DNA of 64,000 nucleotides from Mesobacillus campisalis (GTDB lineage: Bacteria > Bacillota > Bacilli > Bacillales > Cytobacillaceae), in NCBI RefSeq assembly GCF_000986785.1, contig NZ_LAYY01000019.1, positions 1-64,000 of the forward strand, written 5' to 3'. This document shows positions 54,328 to 63,173 of this stretch, in pieces; positions within the stretch are counted from its first letter, which is position 1, and every line of letters begins with the position of its first letter. A program made the position numbers and the translations under genes. The notes under the pieces are model-generated. The model searched no databases. It saw only the letters and a program-made list of their open reading frames with translations, and was not told where the DNA came from.

Positions 54328-54900
54328 ATGCATTGGTATGAGAAGTTGAATCAATACTTTCCCATTGAGGAAATGAAGTCGAAGGAACATATAGAGACGC
54401 TTTTAAAGGAGCGGAAAGACATTTATCACAAGGATGAAGGCCCTAACCATGTGCTCATGTATGTAGAACTAGAAAATTTCGTTTTCATCGATTACCTGTT
54501 TGTATCAAAGAATGCAAGGGGCCAGGGCCTTGGCCATAAACTTCTGGACAAATTGAAGCAAAAAAGAAAACCAATCATACTTGAGGTAGAACCGGTTGAT
54601 TATGAAGACACCGATACGGAAAAACGCTTGAAATTTTATAAGCGTGAAGGGTTTGAGCATGCGAAATCAATTGGGTATGCCCGGCGCTCCCTGGCAACAA
54701 ATAAATTAAATGAAATGGAAATCCTTTTTTGGTCTCCATTGCAGGAATCCGAAGATCTTGTTTTCGATGCGATGAAAAAAACATATACAATGATTCATAC
54801 GTATAAGGACCAGAAATTTTATGGAGCGTCCTACCAGCCTGTAGAAGAGGTTTTAACATTAAGAGAAGATGAGCAAAAAGATATGCTAGAAAATATTTAA
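54328..54900 (+). CDS. yjbC: GNAT family N-acetyltransferase YjbC
   Basis: The 190-residue protein has the acetyl-CoA motif A region VFIDYLFVSKNARGQGLGHKLLDKLKQK (RGQGLG matches Q/RxxGxG/A) near residues 50-78 and motif B VEPVDYEDTDTEKRLKFYKREGFEHA. The substrate is unknown. In B. subtilis yjbC precedes spx and the two are partly co-transcribed. Here a strong terminator separates them. Confidence 0.9.
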   Translation: MHWYEKLNQYFPIEEMKSKEHIETLLKERKDIYHKDEGPNHVLMYVELENFVFIDYLFVSKNARGQGLGHKLLDKLKQKRKPIILEVEPVDYEDTDTEKRLKFYKREGFEHAKSIGYARRSLATNKLNEMEILFWSPLQESEDLVFDAMKKTYTMIHTYKDQKFYGASYQPVEEVLTLREDEQKDMLENI

Positions 54901-54905
54901 AATTA

Positions 54906-54936
54906 GTGCAATCGTCCGTTTGACGATTGCCTTTTT
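54906..54936 (+). terminator. Terminator of yjbC
   Basis: GCAATCGTC and GACGATTGC pair around CGTTT, followed by CTTTTT. Confidence 0.9.
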
Positions 54937-54979
54937 CAATTTATGCTTCTAAATGAGAAAGTAAAAAATAATGCCTTCA

Positions 54980-55044
54980 AGAGGTTTCAGGTGTCGCAAG
55001 GGAGGGTAAAAATAATTGAAGTCGTCTAGAAGCGGTAAACCTCT
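54980..55044. repeat. Spaced inverted repeat upstream of spx
   Basis: AGAGGTTT at 54980-54987 and AAACCTCT at 55037-55044 are perfect complements. They enclose 49 bases that contain GGGAGGG. No ORF is seen. It lies upstream of the spx promoter. Confidence 0.45.
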
Positions 55045-55105
55045 GGATAATGATAGAAAGCTTTCACTGTACGATTCGGATTTCCCTTAAAAGTTCTAGA
55101 TTTAT

Positions 55106-55131
55106 TGAAACTTTTTACGAGTTCATACGTC
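55106..55131 (+). promoter_or_regulatory. ECF sigma-type promoter for spx
   Basis: TGAAAC (55106-55111) and CGTC (55128-55131) are separated by 16 bases. This is the sigma-M/sigma-W class signature. B. subtilis spx is known to have a sigma-M-type promoter. A TATAAT at 55209-55214 may belong to a second, sigma-A promoter, but its -35 is unclear. Confidence 0.82.
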
Positions 55132-55321
55132 ATATTATTGAGAGCGAAAATGTACATAAACTTTAGCTTAAATCCTAAAAGGGGATACCCATTGTCCGTT
55201 GATTATTGTATAATTAACTAAAGACATTACAAAATTAAAGTGATTTTAATCTAAGAATTGAGCATGAATGCTGAATGAACAAACTAGATAAATGTCTATT
55301 TTAAAGGGAGTGTGAATACAG

Positions 55322-55717
55322 ATGGTTACTTTATACACTTCACCAAGTTGTACTTCTTGCAGAAAAGCTAAATCATGGCTCGAAGAGCATGATATTCCTT
55401 ATCAAGAGCGAAATATTTTTTCCGAGCCGCTGTCAATCGAAGAGATTAAGGAAATCCTTCGAATGACGGAAGATGGAACGGACGAGATTATTTCGACCCG
55501 CTCTAAAACGTTCCAGAAGCTGAATGTCAATCTTGAATCGATGCCTCTTCAGGATCTTTATGAGGTTATCAAGGAAAATCCCGGCTTGTTAAGGCGTCCC
55601 ATCATCATCGATGAAAAACGGCTTCAGGTGGGGTACAATGAAGATGAAATCCGCAGATTCCTGCCGCGTAAAGTCCGTACCTATCAATTGAGGGAAGCCC
55701 AGCGGCTGGTCAATTAA
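55322..55717 (+). CDS. spx: Transcriptional regulator Spx
   Basis: The 131-residue ArsC-like protein has the redox switch CTSC (C10-C13) in [12 protein letters not shown]. It also has [18 protein letters not shown] (RNA polymerase alpha contact region) and [21 protein letters not shown]. The C-terminus ([13 protein letters not shown]) serves as a ClpXP recognition end. It binds the RNA polymerase alpha CTD and switches transcription during disulfide stress. The adaptor gene spxH and the adaptor mecA are nearby. Confidence 0.97.
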   Translation: MVTLYTSPSCTSCRKAKSWLEEHDIPYQERNIFSEPLSIEEIKEILRMTEDGTDEIISTRSKTFQKLNVNLESMPLQDLYEVIKENPGLLRRPIIIDEKRLQVGYNEDEIRRFLPRKVRTYQLREAQRLVN

Positions 55718-55726
55718 TAACATATC

Positions 55727-55766
55727 ATACAAAGCCTCCTTTTTCCTGGAAAAGGAAGGCTTTTTT
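55727..55766 (+). terminator. Terminator of spx
   Basis: AAGCCTCCTTTT and AAAAGGAAGGCTT pair with one bulge around TCCTGG, followed by TTTTT. Confidence 0.85.
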
Positions 55767-56199
55767 ATTGATAAATATGCCGAAAACTGCTATTATGAAA
55801 GGAATAAATTTTGGTGAAAGTGGCTATAAAGACATGTAAGTTCATGGCTGCTTTTTTTTAATGGATTGTCCTTGAACTGCTAAATAGCAGGGGGACAGCC
55901 AGTATGGATGAACGAGGCGCCTCCGCCAATCTGGCTCACCTGCAGCAACGATATTAAGGGCTTGCTACACATTCTGTATCTATTGGGTGTTAGCGGGTTT
56001 TTAAAATGGGTGTATATTTCATTTCCCAAATCCCTTGTTTTATCATAAAATAATGGTACAAGGTCGTCATTTTATTGTTGCCCTGGTTTTAACCCAAGAC
56101 GAGTTTTCAATGCCGTTTAGGGTAATAGTTAAATAAAGAGCCAGCCATACGGGGGTATTAAGTCCCTTCAACTCTTTGCCTGGAAGGGAGAGAATATGA
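55767..56199. other. spx-mecA intergenic region
   Basis: No supported gene. TGTCC-N5-CTGCT-AAAT-AGCAG-GG-GGACA at 55867-55897 can form a two-part hairpin. The rest shows no obvious RNA or repeat. The mecA promoter must lie here, but I could not fix it. Confidence 0.45.
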
Positions 56200-56880
56200 A
56201 TGGAAATCGAACGCATTAACGAAAATACTGTAAAGTTTTATATTTCGTATATAGATATAGAAGAAAGAGGCTTTGATCGGGAAGAGATCTGGTACAATCG
56301 CGAACGCAGCGAGGAACTTTTTTGGGAGATGATGGATGAAGTCCATCATGAAGCGGAGTTTACCGTAGAGGGGCCGCTCTGGATCCAGGTGCAGGCACTA
56401 GAAAAAGGGCTTGAGATCCTGGTTACCAAAACACAGCTATCAAAGGATGGAGCGAAATTCGACCTTCCTGTTTCTGATGAAAAGCTTAAGGATCTTCCTG
56501 TAGATGAACGGATTGAAGAGATGCTTGATCAGCATTTTAATCCAAAACACCAGAACGAAGACGATCAGGATGACCCTCTTTTTGAAGATGATTTGGAGTT
56601 TCTTCTCGTTTTCAAGGATTTTGAGGACCTGATTGCACTTTCCCACAGACCGGGTCTCGATTCCATCACAACAAGCTTGTACAGCTTCGAAGGCAAATAT
56701 TACTTATACGTTGAATTCGCCGAAGACGATTTTAGTGATGAGGAAGTAATTGATAACCTTTTAAGCATTCTGCTTGAATATGGAATGGAATCAGGCATGA
56801 CAATTCACCGCCTTAAGGAATACGGCAATACCATTATTGAGAATGATGTATTTCCGACCTTGCGCAAACATTTTTCATGA
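56200..56880 (+). CDS. mecA: Adaptor protein MecA
   Basis: The 226-residue acidic adaptor has an N-terminal substrate-binding domain (MEIERINENTVKFYISYIDIEERGFDREEIWYNRERSEELFW), a variable linker rich in D and E, and a C-terminal ClpC-binding domain (EFLLVFKDFEDLIALSHRP...GKYYLYVEF...YGMESGMTIHRLKEYG). It delivers ComK and other clients to ClpCP and acts as a ClpC assembly factor. RBS GGAAGGGAG. Confidence 0.96.
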   Translation: MEIERINENTVKFYISYIDIEERGFDREEIWYNRERSEELFWEMMDEVHHEAEFTVEGPLWIQVQALEKGLEILVTKTQLSKDGAKFDLPVSDEKLKDLPVDERIEEMLDQHFNPKHQNEDDQDDPLFEDDLEFLLVFKDFEDLIALSHRPGLDSITTSLYSFEGKYYLYVEFAEDDFSDEEVIDNLLSILLEYGMESGMTIHRLKEYGNTIIENDVFPTLRKHFS

Positions 56881-56882
56881 AT

Positions 56883-56921
56883 AGAAAAGGCCTTCCCGAA
56901 TAGTTGGGGGGCCTTTTTATG
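56883..56921 (+). terminator. Terminator of mecA
   Basis: AAAAGGCC and GGCCTTTTT pair around a loop of about 20 bases that can pair partly (TTCCC/GGGG). Confidence 0.75.
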
Positions 56922-57008
56922 TTTAGGGATTAAAAAGGATCGAATATTTTTGTAATAGAGGATTCCTCCTTCTCGTGTAGAATTTTAATTGGGAAAGGGG
57001 GGCGTATT

Positions 57009-58205
57009 ATGCTAGTTGCCTGCAGAGATAACGGCGAGAAAATCTCGCTTGGAGAACAGTGGAAGAGAAATGAACTCGACAAGTGGCGGCAAAAGGAAGG
57101 GTTCTTTTGCCCACAGTGTGGAAAGAAGGTGATTTTAAGGCTTGGCAATAAACGGATATGGCATTTCGCACACCAGAAAGATTCTGGCTGTGAATCAGAG
57201 CATGAGCGGGAGTCTGAATACCATATGTCGGGGAAGCTTCAGCTGTATGAGTGGCTCAAGGAGCAGAGCGTGGCGGCGGAACTTGAGAGATATATACCAG
57301 AATGTAAACAGAGAGCTGATATAGCTTTTGAATGGAATAAAAAGAAGTATGCAGTTGAATTCCAATGCTCGCCAATTACCGTGGAACTATTGGCTGGAAG
57401 GACGGAAGGCTATATAAATCATGGGTTTACCCCGATCTGGATTGCCGGCGGCAACCAAATCAAGCGCACATCAGCCAATTGTTTGGCTATGAGTGAGTTC
57501 CAATTTTTATTTTTGAGGAGACAGGGGAGGCGCTGGATGTTCCCTGCCTATTGTGCCGAAACACGCCAATTTATCCTGCTGCAGCATATTCTTCCAATAT
57601 CATCCTCAAAGGCCCTTGCCTCGTTTCATCCCATTTCCCGGTCTGAATTTCCATTGCTAAGACTCCTGGAATTCCCATCTGTAACCGATCATTCCTTTAA
57701 ATGCTGGGTTCGTGAATTAAACAGACAGAAATCCAATCTTCTTCACTACCATGGCAGAGGTCAAAAGAATTTCTTGAACGAATTATACTATAATCGCCTG
57801 AATCTCCTTATGCTGCCACCTGAATTAGGTTTGCCGGTTCCCTCTTCTCCTTTTATCCAGACGCCCCCGTTATTATGGCAGACCTTTATTTATCTTGATC
57901 ACTTCCATGATACTCCCCTGGGAAAAGTGATTTCTACTGCCGATATTCTTAAATCCTTTCTTCATAGGGTGCGAAGAAGACAAATTCAGATACGCAGACT
58001 TCCTTTGGCGGAATACGGAGATTTTCGCTATGCGATCAGGGAGTATCTGGAGCTCCTCGTATCCCTGGCTTTATTGGAAAACGTAAACCCTCAATATTAC
58101 AGACTTGCAAGCCGCCTTGGAATCCCTCATACAATGGAAGGACAATTGCAGGCTGAGTCCGCCTTTTGGAACACCCACGGAAACCGCATCATGGCCAACA
58201 GTTAA
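57009..58205 (+). CDS. coiA: Competence protein CoiA family
   Basis: The 398-residue protein has an N-terminal zinc-ribbon-like segment (FFCPQCGKKVILRLG, cysteines near 36 and 39), then FAHQ and a nuclease-like core with ERYIPECKQRADIAFEWNKKKYAVEFQCSPI. In that core, the D and E-x-Q pattern of a PD-(D/E)xK fold is visible. CoiA promotes recombination after DNA uptake in competent streptococci and bacilli. It sits between mecA and pepF as in B. subtilis (yjbF). No clear ComK box was found upstream. Confidence 0.93.
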   Translation: MLVACRDNGEKISLGEQWKRNELDKWRQKEGFFCPQCGKKVILRLGNKRIWHFAHQKDSGCESEHERESEYHMSGKLQLYEWLKEQSVAAELERYIPECKQRADIAFEWNKKKYAVEFQCSPITVELLAGRTEGYINHGFTPIWIAGGNQIKRTSANCLAMSEFQFLFLRRQGRRWMFPAYCAETRQFILLQHILPISSSKALASFHPISRSEFPLLRLLEFPSVTDHSFKCWVRELNRQKSNLLHYHGRGQKNFLNELYYNRLNLLMLPPELGLPVPSSPFIQTPPLLWQTFIYLDHFHDTPLGKVISTADILKSFLHRVRRRQIQIRRLPLAEYGDFRYAIREYLELLVSLALLENVNPQYYRLASRLGIPHTMEGQLQAESAFWNTHGNRIMANS

Positions 58206-58363
58206 AATTTATCCAAGGAATATAATGAAACAGGCGGAAGCCGCGTAAAATAAAGGAGAGGATCAATCTGCCTTTTAATATATTCGTGAGTACTCAGACT
58301 TTAAGCGGATGCAAAAAATGGTAGAATTTTCGTATGCCGAATTTTGTGAACGGAGGATGACTT

Positions 58364-60181
58364 ATGCCGAATGAAACAAAAGTTAAAAAGCTCCCAGCCA
58401 GAAGTGATTTGCCAGTAGAGGACACGTGGAGGCTCGAGGATATATTCGCGAATGACGAAGAGTGGGAAAAGGAATTTCAGGAGGTCAAAAAGCTGCTGCC
58501 TGGTGTCCAGGAGTATCAGGGCAAGCTCGATGGTAGTGCTGACGGGCTGTTCAATGCCCTTCAGTATCAGGATGAATTATTGATGCGTCTTGGCAAGCTT
58601 TATACATATGCCCACATGCGATATGACCAGGACACAGCAAATTCCTTTTATCAGGGATTGGACGACCGGATTAAGAACCTTTACTCCCAGGCAGGAAGCG
58701 CCCTGGCTTTCATTGTCCCGGAAATCCTTTCCATAGAGGAAGGCAGGCTGAAATCGTTTCTTCAAGATAAGGAGGAACTGAAGCTCTACCAACATGCACT
58801 TGAAGAAATCAACCTTCAGCGGCCGCATATTCTGTCCGCTGAGCAGGAGGCACTCCTGGCTGAAGCATCTGAAGTCATGAATTCTTCATCCAATACTTTT
58901 GGCATGCTGAATAATGCCGATTTGGATTTCCCGACCATCAAGGATGAAAATGGTGAAGAGGTGGAGATTACACATGGCCGGTATATCCGCTTTCTTGAGA
59001 GCGAAGACCGCCGTGTACGTGAAGACGCCTTCAAAGGGGTATATCAAACATACGGCAAGTTCAGGAATACCTTTGCCAGCACCCTGAGCGGAAATATCAA
59101 AAAGGACAATTTCAATGCACGGATCCGTCAATACAGCTCTGCAAGACATGCCGCCCTTGCAGCCAACAATATTCCGGAAAGTGTTTATGAAAATCTTGTC
59201 AACACCATTAATAATAACCTCCATCTGCTGCACAGATATGTCAAGCTGCGCAGAAAAGTACTGGGTGTTGATAAACTGCACATGTATGATTTATATACGC
59301 CGCTCGTGAAAAATATAAAGATGGATGTTTCGTATGCCGAGGCAAAGGAACTGATTCTAAAAGGGCTGGCACCAATGGGGGAAGAATATGTCGGACTCCT
59401 GAGGGAGGGGTTCGAAAACCGCTGGATCGATGTGCATGAGAATAAAGGAAAGCGCAGCGGGGCGTATTCATCCGGTGCCTATGGTACGAATCCCTATATT
59501 CTGATGAACTGGCAGGACAATGTCAACAATCTGTTTACGCTGGCACATGAGCTCGGTCATTCCCTGCACAGCTATTACACCAGGAAGTCACAGCCTTATG
59601 CCTACGGCAGCTATTCCATTTTTGTGGCAGAAGTGGCGTCGACTTGCAACGAAGCTTTATTGAACGACTACTTGTTAAAATCAATCGATGATGAACAAAA
59701 GAGGCTTTACCTCTTGAATCATTATCTTGAAGGATTCAGGGGGACGGTCTTCAGACAAACCATGTTCGCCGAGTTTGAACATCTGATCCACAGAAAAGTA
59801 CAGAATAACGAAGCTCTGACGGCCGATTCGTTAACAAAGGATTATTACGAACTGAACCAAAAATATTTTGGCCAGGAAGATATCGAGATAGATGAGGAAA
59901 TCGGCCTTGAATGGTCCCGAATCCCACACTTCTACTATAATTACTATGTTTATCAATATGCCACAGGCTTTAGTGCCGCGACAGCCTTGAGCAAGCAGAT
60001 CCTTGAAGAAGGGGAGCCGGCAGTAAAACGCTATGTTGACTACCTGAAGGCGGGAAGCTCTGACTATCCGATAGAAGTCCTGAAAAAAGCGGGAGTTGAT
60101 ATGACGAGCCCTAAACCTATTGAGGATGCATGCAAGGTGTTTGAAGAGAAGCTGAATGAGATGGAATCACTCCTGTCATAA
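58364..60181 (+). CDS. pepF: Oligoendopeptidase F
   Basis: The 605-residue M3B metallopeptidase has the zinc motif HELGHSLH near residue 393 and the downstream Glu in VAEVASTCNEALL. It hydrolyses oligopeptides in the cytosol. In B. subtilis, overproduced PepF blocks sporulation initiation, probably by degrading the PhrA peptide. It follows coiA, and RBS GGAGGATGACTT precedes the ATG. Confidence 0.96.
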   Translation: MPNETKVKKLPARSDLPVEDTWRLEDIFANDEEWEKEFQEVKKLLPGVQEYQGKLDGSADGLFNALQYQDELLMRLGKLYTYAHMRYDQDTANSFYQGLDDRIKNLYSQAGSALAFIVPEILSIEEGRLKSFLQDKEELKLYQHALEEINLQRPHILSAEQEALLAEASEVMNSSSNTFGMLNNADLDFPTIKDENGEEVEITHGRYIRFLESEDRRVREDAFKGVYQTYGKFRNTFASTLSGNIKKDNFNARIRQYSSARHAALAANNIPESVYENLVNTINNNLHLLHRYVKLRRKVLGVDKLHMYDLYTPLVKNIKMDVSYAEAKELILKGLAPMGEEYVGLLREGFENRWIDVHENKGKRSGAYSSGAYGTNPYILMNWQDNVNNLFTLAHELGHSLHSYYTRKSQPYAYGSYSIFVAEVASTCNEALLNDYLLKSIDDEQKRLYLLNHYLEGFRGTVFRQTMFAEFEHLIHRKVQNNEALTADSLTKDYYELNQKYFGQEDIEIDEEIGLEWSRIPHFYYNYYVYQYATGFSAATALSKQILEEGEPAVKRYVDYLKAGSSDYPIEVLKKAGVDMTSPKPIEDACKVFEEKLNEMESLLS

Positions 60182-60183
60182 TC

Positions 60184-60222
60184 AAACCGGGAAGAAGCTA
60201 TGGCTCCTTCCCGGTTTTTTGT
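60184..60222 (+). terminator. Terminator of pepF
   Basis: AAACCGGGAAG(A)AGC and GCTCCTTCCCGGTTT pair around TATG, followed by TTT. Confidence 0.9.
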
Positions 60223-60236
60223 TGTTTCGAAAAGCT

Positions 60237-60547
60237 GTCAGTGCCCAGATTATGCAGTGGTTCGGTAAAAAGGTTACTGAGTGTCGTTGTCAGTGCCCCA
60301 AAAGTGGAGCAGGTCGGGAAAAAGGTCACTGAGGGCGGTTGTCAGTGCCCCAAAAGTGGAGCAGCCAGTCAAAACGGGTACTGAGGATGGGTGTCAGTGC
60401 CCCAAAAGTGGAGCAGCCAGTCAAAACGGGTACTGAGGATGGATGTCAGTGACCAAAAAGTGGAGCAGGTCGTGAAAAAGGTCACTGAGGGTCGCTGTCA
60501 GTGCCCAAATAGTGGAGCAGCCAGTCAAAACGGTCACTGAAGGTGGT
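60237..60547. repeat. 52-bp tandem repeat, six units
   Basis: Units beginning GTCAGTG start at 60237, 60289, 60341, 60393, 60445 and 60497, each 52 bases long (last 51). The core is CCCCAAAAGTGGAGCAG...GTCAAAACGG(T/G)(C/T)ACTGAGG. Units 3 and 4 differ at very few bases. CACTGA closes one unit and TCAGTG opens the next, so a hairpin with a loop of about 9 bases can form at each junction. It is the same family as 38084-38255. Confidence 0.93.
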
Positions 60548-60572
60548 GTCAGCACTCCAAAGCTATCAAGAG

Positions 60573-60630
60573 TAAGCCTTACAGGAACAATCGTCTTTTA
60601 GATTGTTCCGAAGGCGCTTGCGCTTTTTAA
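60573..60630. repeat. Hairpin plus end fragment of the dispersed element
   Basis: GGAACAATC and GATTGTTCC pair around GTCTTTTA. They are followed by GAAGGCGCTTGCGCTTTTT, which equals the right end of the elements at 11053 and 18396. It lies just past the stop of the small minus-strand gene and could act as its terminator. Confidence 0.65.
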
Positions 60631-60803
60631 AGTCCCTTAAACCGTTTCCGGTCGTTCAGGAAGACAAAAAATACAAGGAGGGACAGGAAAAGAATCGGAC
60701 CGCTGATCCACAGGGGGACCAGATGCATTAATCCCAGCACATGGAGGCCAAAGGAGAAAAGAATGGATACAATCATAAGGACATAGGACGGCTTCATCGG
60801 CAT
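60627..60803 (-). CDS. Small two-helix membrane protein
   Basis: The 58-residue protein MPMKPSYVLMIVSILFSFGL... has two membrane helices (VLMIVSILFSFGLHVLGLM and LWISGPILFLSLLVFFVFL) and a basic C-terminus NDRKRFKGL. The RBS GGAGG stands 4 bases before this ATG; the ATG two codons on (60797) has a 10-base spacing and is the alternative. A similar small gene is annotated near pepF/spxH in B. subtilis (yjzH), but I cannot confirm orthology. Confidence 0.68.
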   Translation of the reverse strand: MPMKPSYVLMIVSILFSFGLHVLGLMHLVPLWISGPILFLSLLVFFVFLNDRKRFKGL

Positions 60804-61023
60804 CACACCTCCGGAAGTTGAAACAAACATTCATTAATAATTATGTAAGAAAAATGGACGGCATGAGTAGAATATGACAATCTTGTGAAATGATATACAA
60901 ACGCCTTGTAACCCCCTTTCGCCCGTGATATATTTATATCGTGAAGTTGATCACAAGCAAACATTACCCCTTTGTTTGACCGTGAAAAATTTCTCCCATC
61001 CCCTTTGTTCGCATTTATAGAGA

Positions 61024-61058
61024 AAAGACCCTGCAGTCCGTTACTGCAGGGTCTTTTC
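61024..61058. terminator. Terminator of spxH
   Basis: AAAAGACCCTGCAGT and ACTGCAGGGTCTTTT pair around CCGTT at the spxH stop codon. Confidence 0.92.
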
Positions 61059-61938
61059 ATATTCCAGTATATCGCCAAAACATTCCATGCTTGGCTGGCA
61101 GCTGCTCGACTTTTTGTTTTAGCAACAGTTTTTTTAACTCTTTCTCCGCCTGATTTTGCGTCATATCGTATACGACCGCCACTTCTTTGGTTGCAACGGT
61201 CTTATAGATTCGGAGAAAATCCTCCAACGGGGGAGGCGGGGACGGTTCGGGCTTCCGGGGAAGCATCTCCTCAAGGATCTGGACGTATACTTCATACGGA
61301 TAAAACCCAGTCACCTTTATTCCTTCCTCTTCCACATTTTCATTGAAGAAAACAAGAGCAGGGATTTCCTGGACGTCCATCTCTGCCGTAATCTTCAAAT
61401 CACATTGAAAAGCTTTGGAAGCACTGTCCGAATGGATATCGGTGACAAACTCTTCGATATCAAGCCCCACATTTCTGGCACATGCCTTCAGGACATCAAA
61501 ATTGGAGATGTTCTGCTTCTCCAAAAAAAGCACTTCCTGCAGCTTTCGAAGAAACTGGATTCCCTTCTTTTTTCCCTGCAGTTCGGCTGACTTGACGGCA
61601 ATCGACACCAGGTGCGGAGAAGAAACCGGATTTTCCAGCCATAAACTGCCATCGCAGGACATTCCAGTGCGGCTTGCTGTTTTTTCCCATAGCTCGGCCA
61701 TTGTTTCATAGCGTTTTTTCTTGCCCAGGTTCAGGGTGGCCAGCCGGCCGCTCAGCACGTGCCGCAAGGAAAAATACTTGCCATATTCGATTTGCAGCTT
61801 TTTCATGATCGGCTCAAGGGCCCAGCATTCAGGGCAGAGCGGATCGACAAATGAATAAATTTCAAGCGGTCTTTTCTCGTAAGCATTGCTGGTCCGTAAG
61901 AGCCCGGGATTTAACAATTCATCGCGTTTCCAGATCAC
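61057..61938 (-). CDS. spxH: ClpXP adaptor protein SpxH (YjbH)
   Basis: The 293-residue DsbA-like thioredoxin-fold protein has the CxxC pair in [11 protein letters not shown] (C35 and C38). [22 protein letters not shown] provides the cis-Pro loop. It binds Spx and speeds its degradation by ClpXP; oxidative and disulfide stress blocks this. It starts at GTG and overlaps the yjbI stop (GTGA), so it is coupled to yjbI, as in B. subtilis yjbIH. Its substrate gene spx is 5 kb away. Confidence 0.94.
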   Translation of the reverse strand: MIWKRDELLNPGLLRTSNAYEKRPLEIYSFVDPLCPECWALEPIMKKLQIEYGKYFSLRHVLSGRLATLNLGKKKRYETMAELWEKTASRTGMSCDGSLWLENPVSSPHLVSIAVKSAELQGKKKGIQFLRKLQEVLFLEKQNISNFDVLKACARNVGLDIEEFVTDIHSDSASKAFQCDLKITAEMDVQEIPALVFFNENVEEEGIKVTGFYPYEVYVQILEEMLPRKPEPSPPPPLEDFLRIYKTVATKEVAVVYDMTQNQAEKELKKLLLKQKVEQLPAKHGMFWRYTGI

Positions 61939-62339
61939 CAGCTCTCACCCTGTTCCCCGTCATCAGGCGTGTTGACCATATGCTGGGCAGTAAAGGTGAG
62001 GCGGGCATAAAATTCGTTCCGTACAGGTCCGTCAAGGCCTATTTCATCCATGGCTTCTTTCATGCAGGAGAGCCAGGCCTGGGCCCGCTTTGGGGTTACT
62101 TCAAATGGAAGATGTCTGGCCCTTAGCATAGGGTGTCCATGTTCTTGTGTATATAAAGGCGGTCCGCCCAAAAATTGGGTTAAGAATTGTTTTTGTTTAC
62201 GTGCAGTCTCCGTAAGGTCATCAGGAAATATAGGAGCAAGATCAGGATGCTGGGATACACGGTTGTAAAAGGCGTCTACTAGCTGATGCAGCATTCCTTC
62301 GCCGATGGCTTCGAACGGTACGGGCTTATTCTCGACCAT
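61935..62339 (-). CDS. yjbI: Truncated hemoglobin, group II (YjbI)
   Basis: The 134-residue globin has TyrB10 in [22 protein letters not shown]-loop [17 protein letters not shown], the proximal His in RARHLPFEV and TrpG8 in RAQAWLSCM. These are the residues that mark group II trHb. It probably binds O2 or NO. Co-transcription with spxH suggests an oxidative or nitrosative stress role; in Staphylococcus and Bacillus this pairing is conserved. RBS AAAGGAG. Confidence 0.94.
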   Translation of the reverse strand: MVENKPVPFEAIGEGMLHQLVDAFYNRVSQHPDLAPIFPDDLTETARKQKQFLTQFLGGPPLYTQEHGHPMLRARHLPFEVTPKRAQAWLSCMKEAMDEIGLDGPVRNEFYARLTFTAQHMVNTPDDGEQGESW

Positions 62340-62457
62340 TTGTATAACTCCTTTTTAATGGATTTAATCTATATTTTAACAATGGTAAAATTATATCTCA
62401 AACAAACAGCTTAGACTTTCCTTCCAAGCTCCTTCCTGCTTACGTTTTGCCTCTGGC

Positions 62458-63051
62458 TTAATGGCCGGATTGGGAAATCCACTGTTTTTGCCTGTAAAAC
62501 CTCATAATCTTATTATCGGTCTTTCGTACAGGGATATTCAGACCAGACAGCAGAGTATGAAAAGATTCCCGGCCGCTCTCTTCATCTTCCACCTCATATT
62601 CAAGTTCATAATCGTGGATGCCCAGGTAGGTACTGTGATCCAAAACCACAAGTCCCCCGCAGTATTCTTTTTCAGCACGTTCCGTCGTAAGGGATCCAAA
62701 ATAGGCTACAGGATTGGTTTGGTCAACGAGATTTGAAAGAGCTGTTCGTACAGGTCCTTCAGGCAATTCCCCCCCAGCCAGCATATTTTGTGCGTCATGC
62801 GGGGATATCTCCTGGTTTGTTTCCAGCAGTCCTACCGGTGCTGGTTGTTTGAGCGTGATTTCGAAGTGTCCAATTTTTTCCCTTATTCTCAAAGCGCATC
62901 CCTGCTCCTTCAAAGTAAAATGGTTTGTATCAAAATAATGGTTAACCTGTTTTTTAAAATCCTCCCTAGCAAAGCTGAAGAAAGTCTTTAGCCTTTCGAA
63001 CTCTTCTTCTATTAGAAGGTTCTTAAACTCAATCTCAATTTGTTCACTCAT
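62458..63051 (-). CDS. yjbK: CYTH domain protein YjbK
   Basis: The 197-residue CYTH (triphosphate tunnel) protein has the N-terminal ExExK motif in EQIEIEFKNLL and alternating strands with charged tunnel residues: LRIREKIGHFEITLKQPAP, GLVVLDHSTYLG and YELEYEVEDEE. Members hydrolyse triphosphates; the yjbK substrate is not known. It neighbours relQ, and a link to (p)ppGpp or triphosphate metabolism is only inferred. The start is ATG 8 bases after AAAGGA; an ATG three codons upstream overlaps the RBS. Confidence 0.92.
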   Translation of the reverse strand: MSEQIEIEFKNLLIEEEFERLKTFFSFAREDFKKQVNHYFDTNHFTLKEQGCALRIREKIGHFEITLKQPAPVGLLETNQEISPHDAQNMLAGGELPEGPVRTALSNLVDQTNPVAYFGSLTTERAEKEYCGGLVVLDHSTYLGIHDYELEYEVEDEESGRESFHTLLSGLNIPVRKTDNKIMRFYRQKQWISQSGH

Positions 63052-63173
63052 AATGGACATCCTTTCAGGTAATTTATCTCTATTATTCCGTTATTTTTCA
63101 AAAGCTTCAATCTGTAGGAAAAACCAGTGCCTATATGATAAAATAAAAAGGATTATTGGAGGGTGGAAGATTT

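Noticed and set aside
56921-57008. ComK box upstream of coiA
   Set aside because: A-rich and T-rich tracts exist, but not in the paired AAAA-N5-TTTT arrangement.
60237-60547. Possible CRISPR array
   Set aside because: The whole 52-bp unit repeats; there are no unique spacers between constant repeats.
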